A stretch of 31,962 bases of DNA, taken from positions 1-31,962 of IMG/VR virus record IMGVR_UViG_3300036859_000082. The stretch is one strand, 5' to 3'. This document shows positions 7,036-14,673 of the stretch, one piece after another. Under the pieces are notes generated by a model that saw only the letters and a list, made by a program, of their open reading frames with translations, made no database searches and was not told where the DNA came from. Position numbers and translations under genes: made by a program. The stretch is from a virus. Each line of letters opens with the position of its first letter. Positions within the stretch are counted from its first letter, which is position 1.

Positions 7036-8442
7036 ATGAATAACGACACCCTGATTTACTTTGGCGACCCAGTCAAAGCCCTCGATGAGAAAGGCCGCGT
7101 AGGTGGTTATCTGGTCAGATTCTCTGATGATGGCTCCCAAAAGGATCTGACTGGCGAATGGTTTACCTCAAAAACCTATCTTGGACCTAAAGACGGCGAC
7201 GGTGCTGAGGCTTTATTCGAGCATGGTTTCCCAGTTCTACCCAAATCAGCCAAAGACGTTGACGAAAAGACCCTGAAAGCTATTGAAGCGTTCGCAGATC
7301 GAACTTTTCGGCCTCTCAAGACTAAGCGAGATGCGGTAGGGATATTTGCCGAGACCGTACTTGACATCGAGGATGAGTACGAAAAGTTCCTTTTTGGCAG
7401 GGTCAAAGCTGGAAAAATCGGCTGGTCAAGCGGCGCGGCGGGTCACAGAGTAGTCAAAAACAAAGATGGTGAGATAGTTCGCTGGCCGATAGCCGAAGGA
7501 TCGTTGACTCCCCGTCCGGCAGAGCCTTTGAATAAAGCCATTTCCCTGAAATCTTACCTGAAATCATTTGAGGATGACGAAGATATTCCAATTGTCAAAC
7601 AGGGATCGCTTTGTAAGACATTAAACCAGCGCATTGCTGACATGGAAGACAACGGGCGGTCGAAGGAAGACATTGTTAAGAAGTTAGCCCGCGAAGCGAT
7701 GTTAGATCCTGGTATGGTCGTTAAGTCATTAGTCGGGGAATACCGTCCCACCTCAACAGAATTGAAAGCCTATGCGCGTGTGTTAGGAGTTGAGTACGAC
7801 ACGCTTAAGAATTTGAGCGTAGGTGGAAAGACGATTAAGGATCTGTTTGAAGAGGCTTTATCCGAACAGGAGTATTCTCGCTGGAATCTGGATAGCGTGT
7901 ATTGCGGTATCGTTTGCAAGTTAGTGATGGCCGCGTCCGCATCGAAACTAACGGGAACAGAGTTTGATTTAGAAGGAAAGATAAAGGAAGCGACGGACGG
8001 TTACGCCGAACGTCTCAAGGAACTCGCAATCTCACGGGCTCAGGACTATTTAGATTCCGGGTCTGATGAGCATTTCTATCTTCGCGCTATGGTTGATCCG
8101 AGCGCGGAGGACTTCGTCAACGCTAAAAACGTTGAAACCGAAGATCATATCGCATTGGTGGTGTCCGCCCTGCGAAGTCTCACAACGCGTTTTGTCAAGA
8201 ATGATGAAGCGCGGCAGAAGCAGGCGGGCAGACGACTCTCCGAAACAAATCGTCAAAGACTAAGTGACTTTCGTAAGCAGGCACTCGATCAGCTCGAAGT
8301 ATGCCTAAAGCTGTACGAAGCTACTATGCCTAAAGCGAGTCAGGAAGAGATGCGTCTTGCTCAAACCGTTCATGCGCGCCAGCAGTGGCGCTTGCAACGA
8401 GGAGCAGACATAGATGCGAACGCAACAGCAAGTACAGGCTGA
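7036..8442 (+). CDS. Capsid maturation protease with scaffold-like C-terminus
   Basis: The N-terminal ~165 residues match HK97-type prohead proteases of the longer kind: GRVGGYLVRFSD near residue 20, a candidate catalytic His63 (LFEHGFPV), and the serine motif GWSSGAAGH (129-137) followed by RWPIAEGSLTPRPAEP. In this family the enzyme trims the capsid N-terminus during maturation. Residues about 192-258 look like a small helix-turn-helix unit, which is unexpected. The remaining helical ~200 residues could act as scaffold. The 3' end overlaps the capsid gene by 29 bases. A ribosome site right before ATG 7036 is missing; AAGGAG lies 27 nt upstream. Confidence 0.8.
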   Translation: MNNDTLIYFGDPVKALDEKGRVGGYLVRFSDDGSQKDLTGEWFTSKTYLGPKDGDGAEALFEHGFPVLPKSAKDVDEKTLKAIEAFADRTFRPLKTKRDAVGIFAETVLDIEDEYEKFLFGRVKAGKIGWSSGAAGHRVVKNKDGEIVRWPIAEGSLTPRPAEPLNKAISLKSYLKSFEDDEDIPIVKQGSLCKTLNQRIADMEDNGRSKEDIVKKLAREAMLDPGMVVKSLVGEYRPTSTELKAYARVLGVEYDTLKNLSVGGKTIKDLFEEALSEQEYSRWNLDSVYCGIVCKLVMAASASKLTGTEFDLEGKIKEATDGYAERLKELAISRAQDYLDSGSDEHFYLRAMVDPSAEDFVNAKNVETEDHIALVVSALRSLTTRFVKNDEARQKQAGRRLSETNRQRLSDFRKQALDQLEVCLKLYEATMPKASQEEMRLAQTVHARQQWRLQRGADIDANATASTG

Positions 8443-9838
8443 CATAGCCACCAAATCACGTCGCATCGACGAGCTTTTCGCACTTGCGGATTCCCGAGAC
8501 GACAAAGCCAACACCACTGAAGAATTGACAGAGATTAAAACTCTGAGTGGCGAGGTTACAGCGCTCGAAACGGAATCTGCGGAAGTCAAGTCCGTCGACG
8601 ACATCAAAGAATCAAACAAGAAAAGAGTTGAGGGATTCAAAGAGCCTACTAACAGGATGGTTCACCCTAACAGCGATCCGACTAAGGCGGTCGTCGAGTT
8701 CCCTTATGTTACCAACCTTAAGCACTTCACCGGAGCCACGAAGCAGGAAGCGATGACTAAAGCGTATCGCTTTGGTCAGTGGTTTATGGGGGCGGTAATG
8801 CACGAGGCAATGCCGACAAAATCCATGTTCGTCAAAGCCCAGCAATGGTGCAAAGCAAACGGGATACCTATTGAAACCACCACGGAAATCAAGGCTGCTT
8901 CCGAAGGGGTTGACGCCGATGGCGGCGCATTGGTTCCGCCCGAGTTCGACAACACTATCATTGACCTGAAAGAGAAGTTTGGAACGTTTCGCCCGAACTC
9001 GAAGGTTGTCCCAATGGCTCGTGAGACAAAGACAGTTCCACGTCGTACCGGAGGATTGACAGCTTACTTCGTTGGTGAGGGCGCAACAATAACCGACTCA
9101 ACGAAGCAGTGGGATAACGTCAATCTCGTAGCCAAGAAGATGGCCGCACTTGCGATCTTTTCTTCTGAGCTACAAGAAGACGCGATCATCAATATCGCTG
9201 ACGATCTGGCGTTCGAGATTGCTTACGCATTCGCGAACAAGGAAGACGAATGCGGGTTCAATGGTGATGGTACGTCAACCTATGGCGGGATCACCGGAGT
9301 TATTCAAAAACTTCTTGGGTTGTCGTCAACCATCGGAGACATTGCCGGATTGGTAGTAGGTACCGGCAATACCTACGTAGAACTCACGCTTGCCGACTTC
9401 AACGCGGTTGTGGGCCGGTTGCCTCAATACGCGGACACGGCGAACGCGAAGTGGTTTATGCATAAAACCTTCTACCATCAGGTAGCCGAGAAACTGGCGC
9501 TGGCGGCGGGTGGTGTGACCTCTTCAGAGGTTAGTGCAGGGATGAGAACGTTTCGGTTCTTAGGCTATCCAGTGCAGTTTGCTCAGGTATTGCCGAAGGC
9601 AGAAGCCAACTCTCAGGTTTGCGCGCTATTGGGCGATCTGGCGCTGGCGTCGAAGTTTGGCGATCGTCGACAGACGACAGTCTTTCTCGATCCATACTCG
9701 AAGACGGCTACCGATCAACTTCAGATCAGAGGCACGCAGCGGATCGATATAAACGTCCACGACGTAGGCAACGCAAGCGCGACTGCCAGCGCGCGGCAAG
9801 CTGGTCCGGTGGTTGGCCTGATTACTGCCGCTTCGTAA
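8414..9838 (+). CDS. Major capsid protein (HK97 fold)
   Basis: 474 residues. Residues 1-78 form a charged, coiled-coil delta-like domain that is normally cleaved off. The body starts near 160 with ASEGVDADGGALVPPEF and continues with KFGTFR, the typical opening of HK97-fold capsid proteins. Other fitting segments are VGEGATITDS, the KMAALAIFSSELQED strand and helix, and the late KFGDRR and RGTQRIDINVHDVG region. GAGGAG (8399-8404) precedes ATG by 9 nt. It directly follows, and overlaps, its protease. Confidence 0.95.
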   Translation: MRTQQQVQADIATKSRRIDELFALADSRDDKANTTEELTEIKTLSGEVTALETESAEVKSVDDIKESNKKRVEGFKEPTNRMVHPNSDPTKAVVEFPYVTNLKHFTGATKQEAMTKAYRFGQWFMGAVMHEAMPTKSMFVKAQQWCKANGIPIETTTEIKAASEGVDADGGALVPPEFDNTIIDLKEKFGTFRPNSKVVPMARETKTVPRRTGGLTAYFVGEGATITDSTKQWDNVNLVAKKMAALAIFSSELQEDAIINIADDLAFEIAYAFANKEDECGFNGDGTSTYGGITGVIQKLLGLSSTIGDIAGLVVGTGNTYVELTLADFNAVVGRLPQYADTANAKWFMHKTFYHQVAEKLALAAGGVTSSEVSAGMRTFRFLGYPVQFAQVLPKAEANSQVCALLGDLALASKFGDRRQTTVFLDPYSKTATDQLQIRGTQRIDINVHDVGNASATASARQAGPVVGLITAAS

Positions 9839-9848
9839 GGAGAGAACT

Positions 9849-10313
9849 ATGAACAATGCACAAAATGAAGCAATTCTGACTCTGGGCGGAGCGAGCTATT
9901 CGTCAGCCGGAACTTCTGTGACTACGTTTGACACACGTGGATTCAGGTATGCAGTGGTAGATGTTACGTTTGGCACTTTGGCGACGAATGGCGGCGTTCC
10001 CTCTGTCTTTCGTATCACGGAAAGCGATGCAACCGTGATTTCCAATTTCACCACCATCACCGGGGGATCGGCTACGTTGGCTGCGGCTAACCTGGCTCAT
10101 TCAACGGTGAGGTTTCAGATCGATCTCAGAAACCGGAAGCGGTATCTGAATCTCGACATCACCAACGGCACATCGTCTCTGGTTATCAGTGCTGTAGCCA
10201 GACTGTCACGCCCTGAGACTTCAAAACTCACAGCGGCACAACAGTCGGTAACAAACATGGCCTCAGGTGCCAGCACGAACGCGAGCGTGAACCAGATCGT
10301 TCGTATTACCTAA
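9849..10313 (+). CDS. Putative capsid decoration or small virion protein
   Basis: A 154-residue Ser/Thr/Ala-rich, beta-predicted protein without signal peptide or membrane segment. AAGGAG (9837-9842) overlaps the capsid stop and sits 6 nt from the ATG, so strong cotranslation with the capsid is expected. Position right after the major capsid gene and the beta-rich composition suggest a decoration or head-surface protein; no family motif is recognised. Confidence 0.55.
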   Translation: MNNAQNEAILTLGGASYSSAGTSVTTFDTRGFRYAVVDVTFGTLATNGGVPSVFRITESDATVISNFTTITGGSATLAAANLAHSTVRFQIDLRNRKRYLNLDITNGTSSLVISAVARLSRPETSKLTAAQQSVTNMASGASTNASVNQIVRIT

Positions 10314-10342
10314 AACCTTCACCGGATAAGGAGCCACAATCG

Positions 10343-11563
10343 GTGAAATTGAATCTCGGGAGTGGGGGAGAAGTCGAGGGGTATGTCTCGATTGACCGCA
10401 AGCAAGGCAAGGAAGCATACCCACTCGATTATCCCGACAACTCGGTTAATGAAGTTCGGGCCAGTCACATACTGGAACACTTCAACCGGGGCGAAGTAGA
10501 AAAGGTTTTGAAGGACTGGGTACGGGTACTAAAGCCCGGTGGATGTTTGAAAATTGCTGTACCGGATTTTGACTGGATCATTGATAACCGCAAAGATCCA
10601 AAGATCCAAGGCTACCTGTTTGGTGGACAGATTGATGAGAACGACTTTCACCGGGTAGCGTTCGACGCAGACTTACTTGAACGTCTTCTCAGGTCAGCAG
10701 GGTTAATAGATATAGGGCCGTGGACAGATGAAATTGATGATTGTTCACGATTACCCGTAAGCCTTAATCGGCTGGGGTATAAACCTTCTAATTCGTTTGG
10801 CCTCGACGAGAAGTTGGAACGAGTAAAGGACGACGAGCAGATCAAGATCGTTGGGGTTATGAGTTGTCCGAGGCTGGGGTGGACAGACACGTTTGGATCA
10901 ATCACGTCAGCCTTCATGCCGCTGGGGATTGAAGTCTTTCGTCACTCAGGAGTGTTTTGGGGGCAGGGATTAACCAGACTGATGGAAACGGCCCTGAAGA
11001 AGGGAGCGGACTACATCATCACCATTGACTACGATTCAGTATTTGAACGAAAGCATATTCACAGAATGTGCCAACTGGCGATCGAGAATGATGATGTTGA
11101 CGTGATAGTTCCGGTTCAGGTCAGGCGTGAGAATGACTATTCGATGTTCACCATGCGCGACGGAAACGGCGATCTAAGAACGAGGGTTGCACAAACTGAA
11201 TTCAGGAAACCGTTAACGAAGATCACTACCGGACACTTTGGCTTGACGCTAATTAAGTCGAGTTCATTGAAAAGGCTTTCTAAGCCCTGGTTTTTAGCCA
11301 TACCCGACAAGAGCGGGGAGTGGAACGAGGGCCACGTGGATGAGGACATTTACTTCTGGCACAACTGCGAACGATCAGGTCTGAACGTGCAGATGGCGAA
11401 TGAGGTAAGGATCGGGCACTTACAAAACATGATCGCATGGCCCGATCAGAGTTTTGCCCCCACTCATCAGTACGTTGGCGAGTACAACGAGAAGGGCCAG
11501 CCCAAAGATGCGGGTGGAGATTTAGAGGTTGAAGTAAAAGAAGATGAAATTAAAACTAATTAA
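10343..11563 (+). CDS. Methyltransferase-glycosyltransferase fusion
   Basis: Residues 1-125 form a class I SAM-dependent methyltransferase: KLNLGSGGEVEGYVSID (glycine loop), HILEHF and LKPGGCLKIAVPDFD are the standard motifs. Residues ~167-365 are a GT-A type glycosyltransferase: VGVMSCPRLGWTDTFG, the metal/donor motif DYDS (229-232), TGHFGLTL, KPWFLAIPD and an acidic HVDEDIYFW segment that fits the catalytic-base region. A close copy of the GT half is at 26528, and the same two domains occur in reverse order at 17543. GTG 10343 has AAGGAG 9 nt upstream. Probable role: add a sugar and methylate it; target unknown. Confidence 0.8.
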   Translation: MKLNLGSGGEVEGYVSIDRKQGKEAYPLDYPDNSVNEVRASHILEHFNRGEVEKVLKDWVRVLKPGGCLKIAVPDFDWIIDNRKDPKIQGYLFGGQIDENDFHRVAFDADLLERLLRSAGLIDIGPWTDEIDDCSRLPVSLNRLGYKPSNSFGLDEKLERVKDDEQIKIVGVMSCPRLGWTDTFGSITSAFMPLGIEVFRHSGVFWGQGLTRLMETALKKGADYIITIDYDSVFERKHIHRMCQLAIENDDVDVIVPVQVRRENDYSMFTMRDGNGDLRTRVAQTEFRKPLTKITTGHFGLTLIKSSSLKRLSKPWFLAIPDKSGEWNEGHVDEDIYFWHNCERSGLNVQMANEVRIGHLQNMIAWPDQSFAPTHQYVGEYNEKGQPKDAGGDLEVEVKEDEIKTN

Positions 11564-11717
11564 GCCGTATTCGATGTTCCCCGCAGGTCAGATCGTGGAT
11601 TTCGGAAGGGGTGTGGCCGAGTTATTGATACAGCGAAAGGTTGCCGAGCCCTTGAATGAAGAGAAGAAAAAGACGCCCCTGAGAGTTACTTTAGCAAAGG
11701 AGAAAGATGCCGTTTAG
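11544..11717 (+). CDS. Small conserved phage head protein (57 aa)
   Basis: Starts inside the 3' end of the glycosyltransferase gene. The sequence KPYSMFPAGQIVDFGRGVAE followed by LLIQRKVAEPL resembles a widespread family of short phage proteins with the pattern 'Pxxx-aGdivdl-xxxxAexLixxgxAep', found near head-tail genes. Function is not known; a small beta-barrel virion or assembly role is plausible. It overlaps the next small frame. Confidence 0.55.
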   Translation: MKLKLIKPYSMFPAGQIVDFGRGVAELLIQRKVAEPLNEEKKKTPLRVTLAKEKDAV

Positions 11718-11823
11718 TCGCGAATGGGATGATTTTCCCGGCAAGGTAAACATTACCGACGACAGCATTACGTTTCCCGATGGTACGTCAATGTTTTCGG
11801 CCCCTTCGGGTAATACCGGCTAG
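11707..11823 (+). CDS. Short frame with ITFPDGT motif; possible N-terminus of next protein
   Basis: ATG 11707 has AAAGGAG at 11696-11702, the best ribosome site in the area. It encodes 38 residues, MPFSREWDDFPGKVNITDD followed by SITFPDGTS, then stops at TAG 11821. The FPDGT motif is common at the start of phage fibre or head-surface proteins. The next frame (+1) continues with a plausible body but has no good start, so the two may be one protein joined by a +1 frameshift or split by a mutation or sequence error. Confidence 0.45.
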   Translation: MPFSREWDDFPGKVNITDDSITFPDGTSMFSAPSGNTG

Positions 11824-12130
11824 TTACATACGCACCACGGACGGAGCGCAAACACTATTAGCGGCCAAAGGATATCCACGGCATGTAATCATTCTCGTCA
11901 AAGTCGTGACCACGTTTGCCGCGGGCGATGGCGCGGCTCCGATATTTGATTTCGGAGAGACTAACTCCCCTGAAAGATTCAAGGCGGATCTGACTACGGG
12001 AACCGCAGGAGACTTTCTAATCTATGGTGGCATGTTATCGGCGTTCAAAGCCCTCATAGTTACGGCAACAGCCGCCACAGGCACAACGAGTACAGGGGCA
12101 ATAGACGTAACGGCCTTAGTGTTACCTTAA
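11780..12130 (+). CDS. Small virion-like beta protein; start uncertain
   Basis: The body, from SYIRTTDGAQTLLAAKGY onward, looks like a beta-sandwich virion protein, with RHVIILVKVVTTFAAGDG and a closing TGAIDVTALVLP. The first ~14 residues from ATG 11780 (MVRQCFRPLRVIPA) look unlike the rest and overlap the previous frame, and no ribosome site precedes this ATG. The true N-terminus may therefore come from the 11707 frame by a +1 shift somewhere in 11750-11823. Function unknown. Confidence 0.55.
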   Translation: MVRQCFRPLRVIPASYIRTTDGAQTLLAAKGYPRHVIILVKVVTTFAAGDGAAPIFDFGETNSPERFKADLTTGTAGDFLIYGGMLSAFKALIVTATAATGTTSTGAIDVTALVLP

Positions 12131-12142
12131 AGGAAAAGGTCA

Positions 12143-12367
12143 ATGGTGAAAGCTAAAGAAGAAAAAGCCAAGGAAGAGGCCAACTGGGAAGTGAAAGTAT
12201 TTTTAACTCTGGGTGGGGCGGTAATCTTTGGCCCATTCAAGAAATCAGCCGCACAGAATCAGGCAAAATTCATCATTGCTAACGGCTGCGATAAAGACGA
12301 CACCTACTATCCCGCATCAGCAATTGCGAAAGTAAAAGTTTATCAAGTTGCACCAATAGGAGCCTAA
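12143..12367 (+). CDS. Small hypothetical protein (74 aa)
   Basis: AAAGGAAAAGG lies just before ATG 12143. The N-terminus is a Lys/Glu run (KAKEEKAKEEANWE), followed by a compact beta-rich segment with VFLTLGGAVIFGPF and a C-terminal KVKVYQVAPIGA. No family recognised. It lies in a run of small genes between the glycosyltransferase and the reverse-strand endonuclease. Confidence 0.55.
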   Translation: MVKAKEEKAKEEANWEVKVFLTLGGAVIFGPFKKSAAQNQAKFIIANGCDKDDTYYPASAIAKVKVYQVAPIGA

Positions 12368-12371
12368 AACA

Positions 12372-12560
12372 ATGTTCGGTGATTCAATGCCAGCTCAGGA
12401 AGACACATTTAAGATGAATCTTGAATGCGGATTTTGTGGGCAACCGAATCCATCGAAGTACCACACTTGCGAGGAAAAAAGAAAATGGGAAAGGCAAAAC
12501 GCCAGTCAACCACTACAGAACTCGACGACTTCATCCACCTTAGAGGATGTATCGAGTTAG
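12372..12560 (+). CDS. Small CxxC protein (62 aa)
   Basis: AGGAGCC lies 8 nt before ATG 12372. The protein contains CGFCGQPNPSKYHTC, a Cys-x2-Cys then His-x-Cys set that could bind zinc, followed by a charged helix and a Ser/Thr-rich end. Its last 76 bases overlap the next gene in another frame, as happens several times in this genome. Function unknown. The overlapping gene has a better body, so the C-terminal part of this frame is less certain. Confidence 0.45.
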   Translation: MFGDSMPAQEDTFKMNLECGFCGQPNPSKYHTCEEKRKWERQNASQPLQNSTTSSTLEDVSS

Positions 12561-12997
12561 GAGTCTACAACGCTCAGAATGGAGAGATGGTTGACTATCG
12601 CAGGATAGACAACACCATCGTCACCGCTGGTCGTCGCTGGGTCTTGGAAAAGATTGGCTCCTTCAGCAATCAAACCAACTCCATCAACGCCATCGCAGTA
12701 GGTACGTCTACCACTGCCCCGGCTACCGGAGACACTGCCCTCGGTTCTGAGATCACTGCCACAGTAGGACGCTTGACGATCGGAACGTTTACCACAACGA
12801 ACCTTACCTCGAGTACTCCAAGCTGGCGTGCAGAAGTTCAGTTCGCCACTGATCAGGCAACCGGAACTTTGGGGGAGGCAGGATTGTTTAACACATCGGC
12901 AGCGACAGCGGGGACTTGTCTTAGCCACGTAACTTTCTCGACAATCTCGAAAGCCACAAGTAACACGCTTTCAATAAGTTACACAATTTCAAATTGA
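12485..12997 (+). CDS. Virion-associated beta protein, tail-fibre-like
   Basis: ATG 12485 is preferred over the in-frame ATG 12425 because GAGGAA lies 8 nt upstream and the natural basic N-terminus MGKAKRQS begins there; this gives 170 residues. The motif MVDYRRIDNTIVTAGRRWVLEKI, split here as MVDYRRIDN / TIVTAGRRW, followed by INAIAVGTSTTAPATGDTAL, is seen in phage tail-fibre or baseplate-like proteins of unknown exact role. The rest is Ser/Thr-rich and beta-predicted. Its 3' end overlaps the convergent endonuclease gene by 19 bases. Confidence 0.6.
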   Translation: MGKAKRQSTTTELDDFIHLRGCIELGVYNAQNGEMVDYRRIDNTIVTAGRRWVLEKIGSFSNQTNSINAIAVGTSTTAPATGDTALGSEITATVGRLTIGTFTTTNLTSSTPSWRAEVQFATDQATGTLGEAGLFNTSAATAGTCLSHVTFSTISKATSNTLSISYTISN

Positions 12998-14211
12998 TCT
13001 GCTCCTTTGCTCGGAGTGATCGTAGCGTGTTTAACACCCGGATGTCTCAAGCCATTCTTGATCCTTGAAATAGTGGATTTGCCAACTCCGTATTGCCTAG
13101 CGAGTGTAGCGCCTCGAACGCCATTCGCTAGGCTTTCTTTTATCTCGCTAATCTGCAAGTCGGTTAGTTTTACGTTGGGGTTGTCTTCCCCGCAAAACTC
13201 TGCGCCGTGCTTCTTCATCCAGTGATTATCACCTCTCGCTAATTTTTCCGGATGCGTCCGTGCGCCGTTCTTATCACCTCTGGCCAGCGTCTTTGGGTTA
13301 CGTCTTGCAGAACTGAGGTCGCCCCTGAGCATTAGCCCCTTTGCTGCCGCCCGTTTCTTATTTACATCTTGCGGGCAATATCCAAGATTATCGGCAGCGT
13401 TATTCCACTTGCGTCCGTCGAGATGATCTACCTCTTGACTTTTAGGACATGGGCCAATGAATGCCTCGCTTACCAATTTGTGAACGTGCTTGCCATATCG
13501 CTTTTCCCCGCCCTTGACAAGGATGACCAGCGGATAACGGTTCGGCTTATTTGACGGTATTAGTATCTTCCCGACGTATGTGCGAGGTCGTTCGGCAACG
13601 TTGCGGACCCTTCCCAAATCTGAGATTTCATATAAACCCTCAAAGCCCTGTATCGGTCGCCACTCTTCGGTCCAGAGTCTTGTTTTTATATTCATGGCAA
13701 GGGGATGCCACCAACATCGCCGCCAGTCGGCAGCGTGCTTGAATCCGCCCTTGTGTGGGTATGCCTTGCATCGAATCTCTGCATTACCTAGCGAGCACCA
13801 TAAAAACTCCGAGCCATTCAGGAATTCTGGCGATACTTTTCGTACTAGCGGCTCAATACGAATCCATGAGCCCGCCTTTTGAGATTGATCAATTGTGGCA
13901 TCGATTAAGTATGTCCCGTTGACTACGAGTGCTAAGTGGCCCTTCCACATACCGGGCGCGGCGGCAGGTTGTCGAGAGCCGTCTCCGAAAGATCCGAGAA
14001 CCACGGCTTGATTGGGATACCTATCTGACCTGATTACGGTTTCTAGTCTGAGGGGAAATACATCACATCGCCATGACTCAAAACAATGAATTAAGGCGGC
14101 TGTAGTGAGAATGCATGTACTGCGCCCACCGTCGTATTTTAATGCCTCGTGGCTTGCTACAAATGCGATGTGACGAAGGTCTTGCTCGGTGGTAGTATTC
14201 GGAAAGGTCAT
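12979..14211 (-). CDS. Papain/transglutaminase-like domain fused to NUMOD4-HNH homing endonuclease
   Basis: Residues 1-170 look like a papain/transglutaminase-fold protein: Cys33 in STCILTTAAL, His92 in GHLALVV and Asp104 in LIDATIDQ are spaced like a Cys-His-Asp triad. From residue ~173 the text changes to a homing endonuclease: NUMOD4-like EEWRPIQGFEGLYEISDLG (182-200), the HNH core VDHLDGRKWNNAADNL (261-276, His263), two LARGD repeats (309-313, 324-328) and a C-terminal helix-turn-helix LARQYGVGKSTISRI. Start ATG 14211 has AAAGGAG 8 nt upstream. The gene is antisense to all neighbours and seems to be an HNH element that landed in, or just after, a protease-like gene. A Met at residue 173 has no ribosome site, so the fusion is probably made. 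Confidence 0.82.
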   Translation of the reverse strand: MTFPNTTTEQDLRHIAFVASHEALKYDGGRSTCILTTAALIHCFESWRCDVFPLRLETVIRSDRYPNQAVVLGSFGDGSRQPAAAPGMWKGHLALVVNGTYLIDATIDQSQKAGSWIRIEPLVRKVSPEFLNGSEFLWCSLGNAEIRCKAYPHKGGFKHAADWRRCWWHPLAMNIKTRLWTEEWRPIQGFEGLYEISDLGRVRNVAERPRTYVGKILIPSNKPNRYPLVILVKGGEKRYGKHVHKLVSEAFIGPCPKSQEVDHLDGRKWNNAADNLGYCPQDVNKKRAAAKGLMLRGDLSSARRNPKTLARGDKNGARTHPEKLARGDNHWMKKHGAEFCGEDNPNVKLTDLQISEIKESLANGVRGATLARQYGVGKSTISRIKNGLRHPGVKHATITPSKGADQFEIV

Positions 14212-14249
14212 GGCGTCAACTCCTTTGGCTAGTTGCGTTGTGGCTTAGA

Positions 14250-14280
14250 GCCGTTGGAGTGTTTCACGCACTCTGGCGGC
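14250..14280 (+). terminator. Strong hairpin in the gap, possible plus-strand terminator
   Basis: GCCGTTGGAGTG (14250-14261) and CACTCTGGCGGC (14269-14280) pair along 12 positions in plus-strand RNA, three of them G-U, around a 7-nt loop, followed by TTGCTTATT. The G-U pairs break on the other strand, so this hairpin acts on plus-strand RNA. The T tract is weak, so a full terminator is not certain. Confidence 0.4.
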
Positions 14281-14286
14281 TTGCTT

Positions 14287-14292
14287 ATTATA
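14287..14292 (-). promoter_or_regulatory. Candidate -10 box (TATAAT) for the reverse-strand endonuclease
   Basis: On the minus strand the text reads GGGTATAATAAG, a perfect TATAAT about 75 nt before the endonuclease ATG. No convincing -35 hexamer is found at 16-18 nt. An own promoter is expected for a mobile gene lying antisense in a virion operon. Confidence 0.35.
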
Positions 14293-14346
14293 CCCTCTTG
14301 CCCGCCTCAAAACCTAACCTTCTAAGAACAGTTAAACTCTAAATTC

Positions 14347-14673
14347 ATGGAATGGATTCTTTTCGCAATCTCCATAGTTTTGGGGTGGATATGGATTGGG
14401 CTGATATTTCGTCCCTGGTGCGCGAATACCGTGATCGTCGAGAAGATCCAAGCCTCAGACACGGTTTCAACACACTGGGCCGCAGATCAGGAAAACATCA
14501 CGATCAATTGCAGTGACGCGCTCAACATGGCAGATCCATTTGAGTTGGGTGGGGCGCGTTTTATTTGTCCTGATTGCAAGCGGGAATGGGACACAACTGC
14601 TCCTAATTCGGGCGCTGAATTCAAGCAACACTTAGAGACTCCTCATACAACCCAGATTGAAGGCGTGATGTAA
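14347..14673 (+). CDS. Membrane-anchored protein with CxxC motif (108 aa)
   Basis: Residues 3-22 (WILFAISIVLGWIWIGLIF) form a transmembrane segment or signal anchor. The following domain is polar and contains FICPDCKREWDTTAPN, a CxxC zinc-ribbon-like half site, then ends with His residues. It could be a small membrane-bound zinc protein. It is the first plus-strand gene after the reverse-strand endonuclease; no clear ribosome site is visible. Function unknown. Confidence 0.5.
   Translation: MEWILFAISIVLGWIWIGLIFRPWCANTVIVEKIQASDTVSTHWAADQENITINCSDALNMADPFELGGARFICPDCKREWDTTAPNSGAEFKQHLETPHTTQIEGVM

Noticed and set aside
6769-7140. 123-codon antisense frame across the terminator region
   Set aside because: It spans the intrinsic terminator and the start of the protease and shows no domain or ribosome site.
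8050-8263. Paired sense and antisense short frames within the protease 3' half
   Set aside because: They overlap the well-supported protease frame and have no ribosome sites.
12425-12484. Upstream start (ATG 12425) for the fibre-like protein
   Set aside because: The extra 20 residues overlap the Cys-rich frame and look unnatural; GAGGAA before ATG 12485 supports the later start.
12557-12928. 123-codon antisense frame, Cys/Arg-rich
   Set aside because: It lies opposite a beta-rich virion gene whose Ser/Thr/Gly codons give Arg and Cys on the other strand; no ribosome site.
12979-13021. Small palindromes around the convergent gene ends (CAATTTCAAATTG and GATC-flanked CTCC/GGAG)
   Set aside because: Stems are short and lack a T tract on either strand, so they are not convincing terminators.
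13007-13882. Plus-strand frames within the reverse-strand homing endonuclease
   Set aside because: The minus-strand protein has clear NUMOD4, HNH and HTH motifs over the whole stretch.
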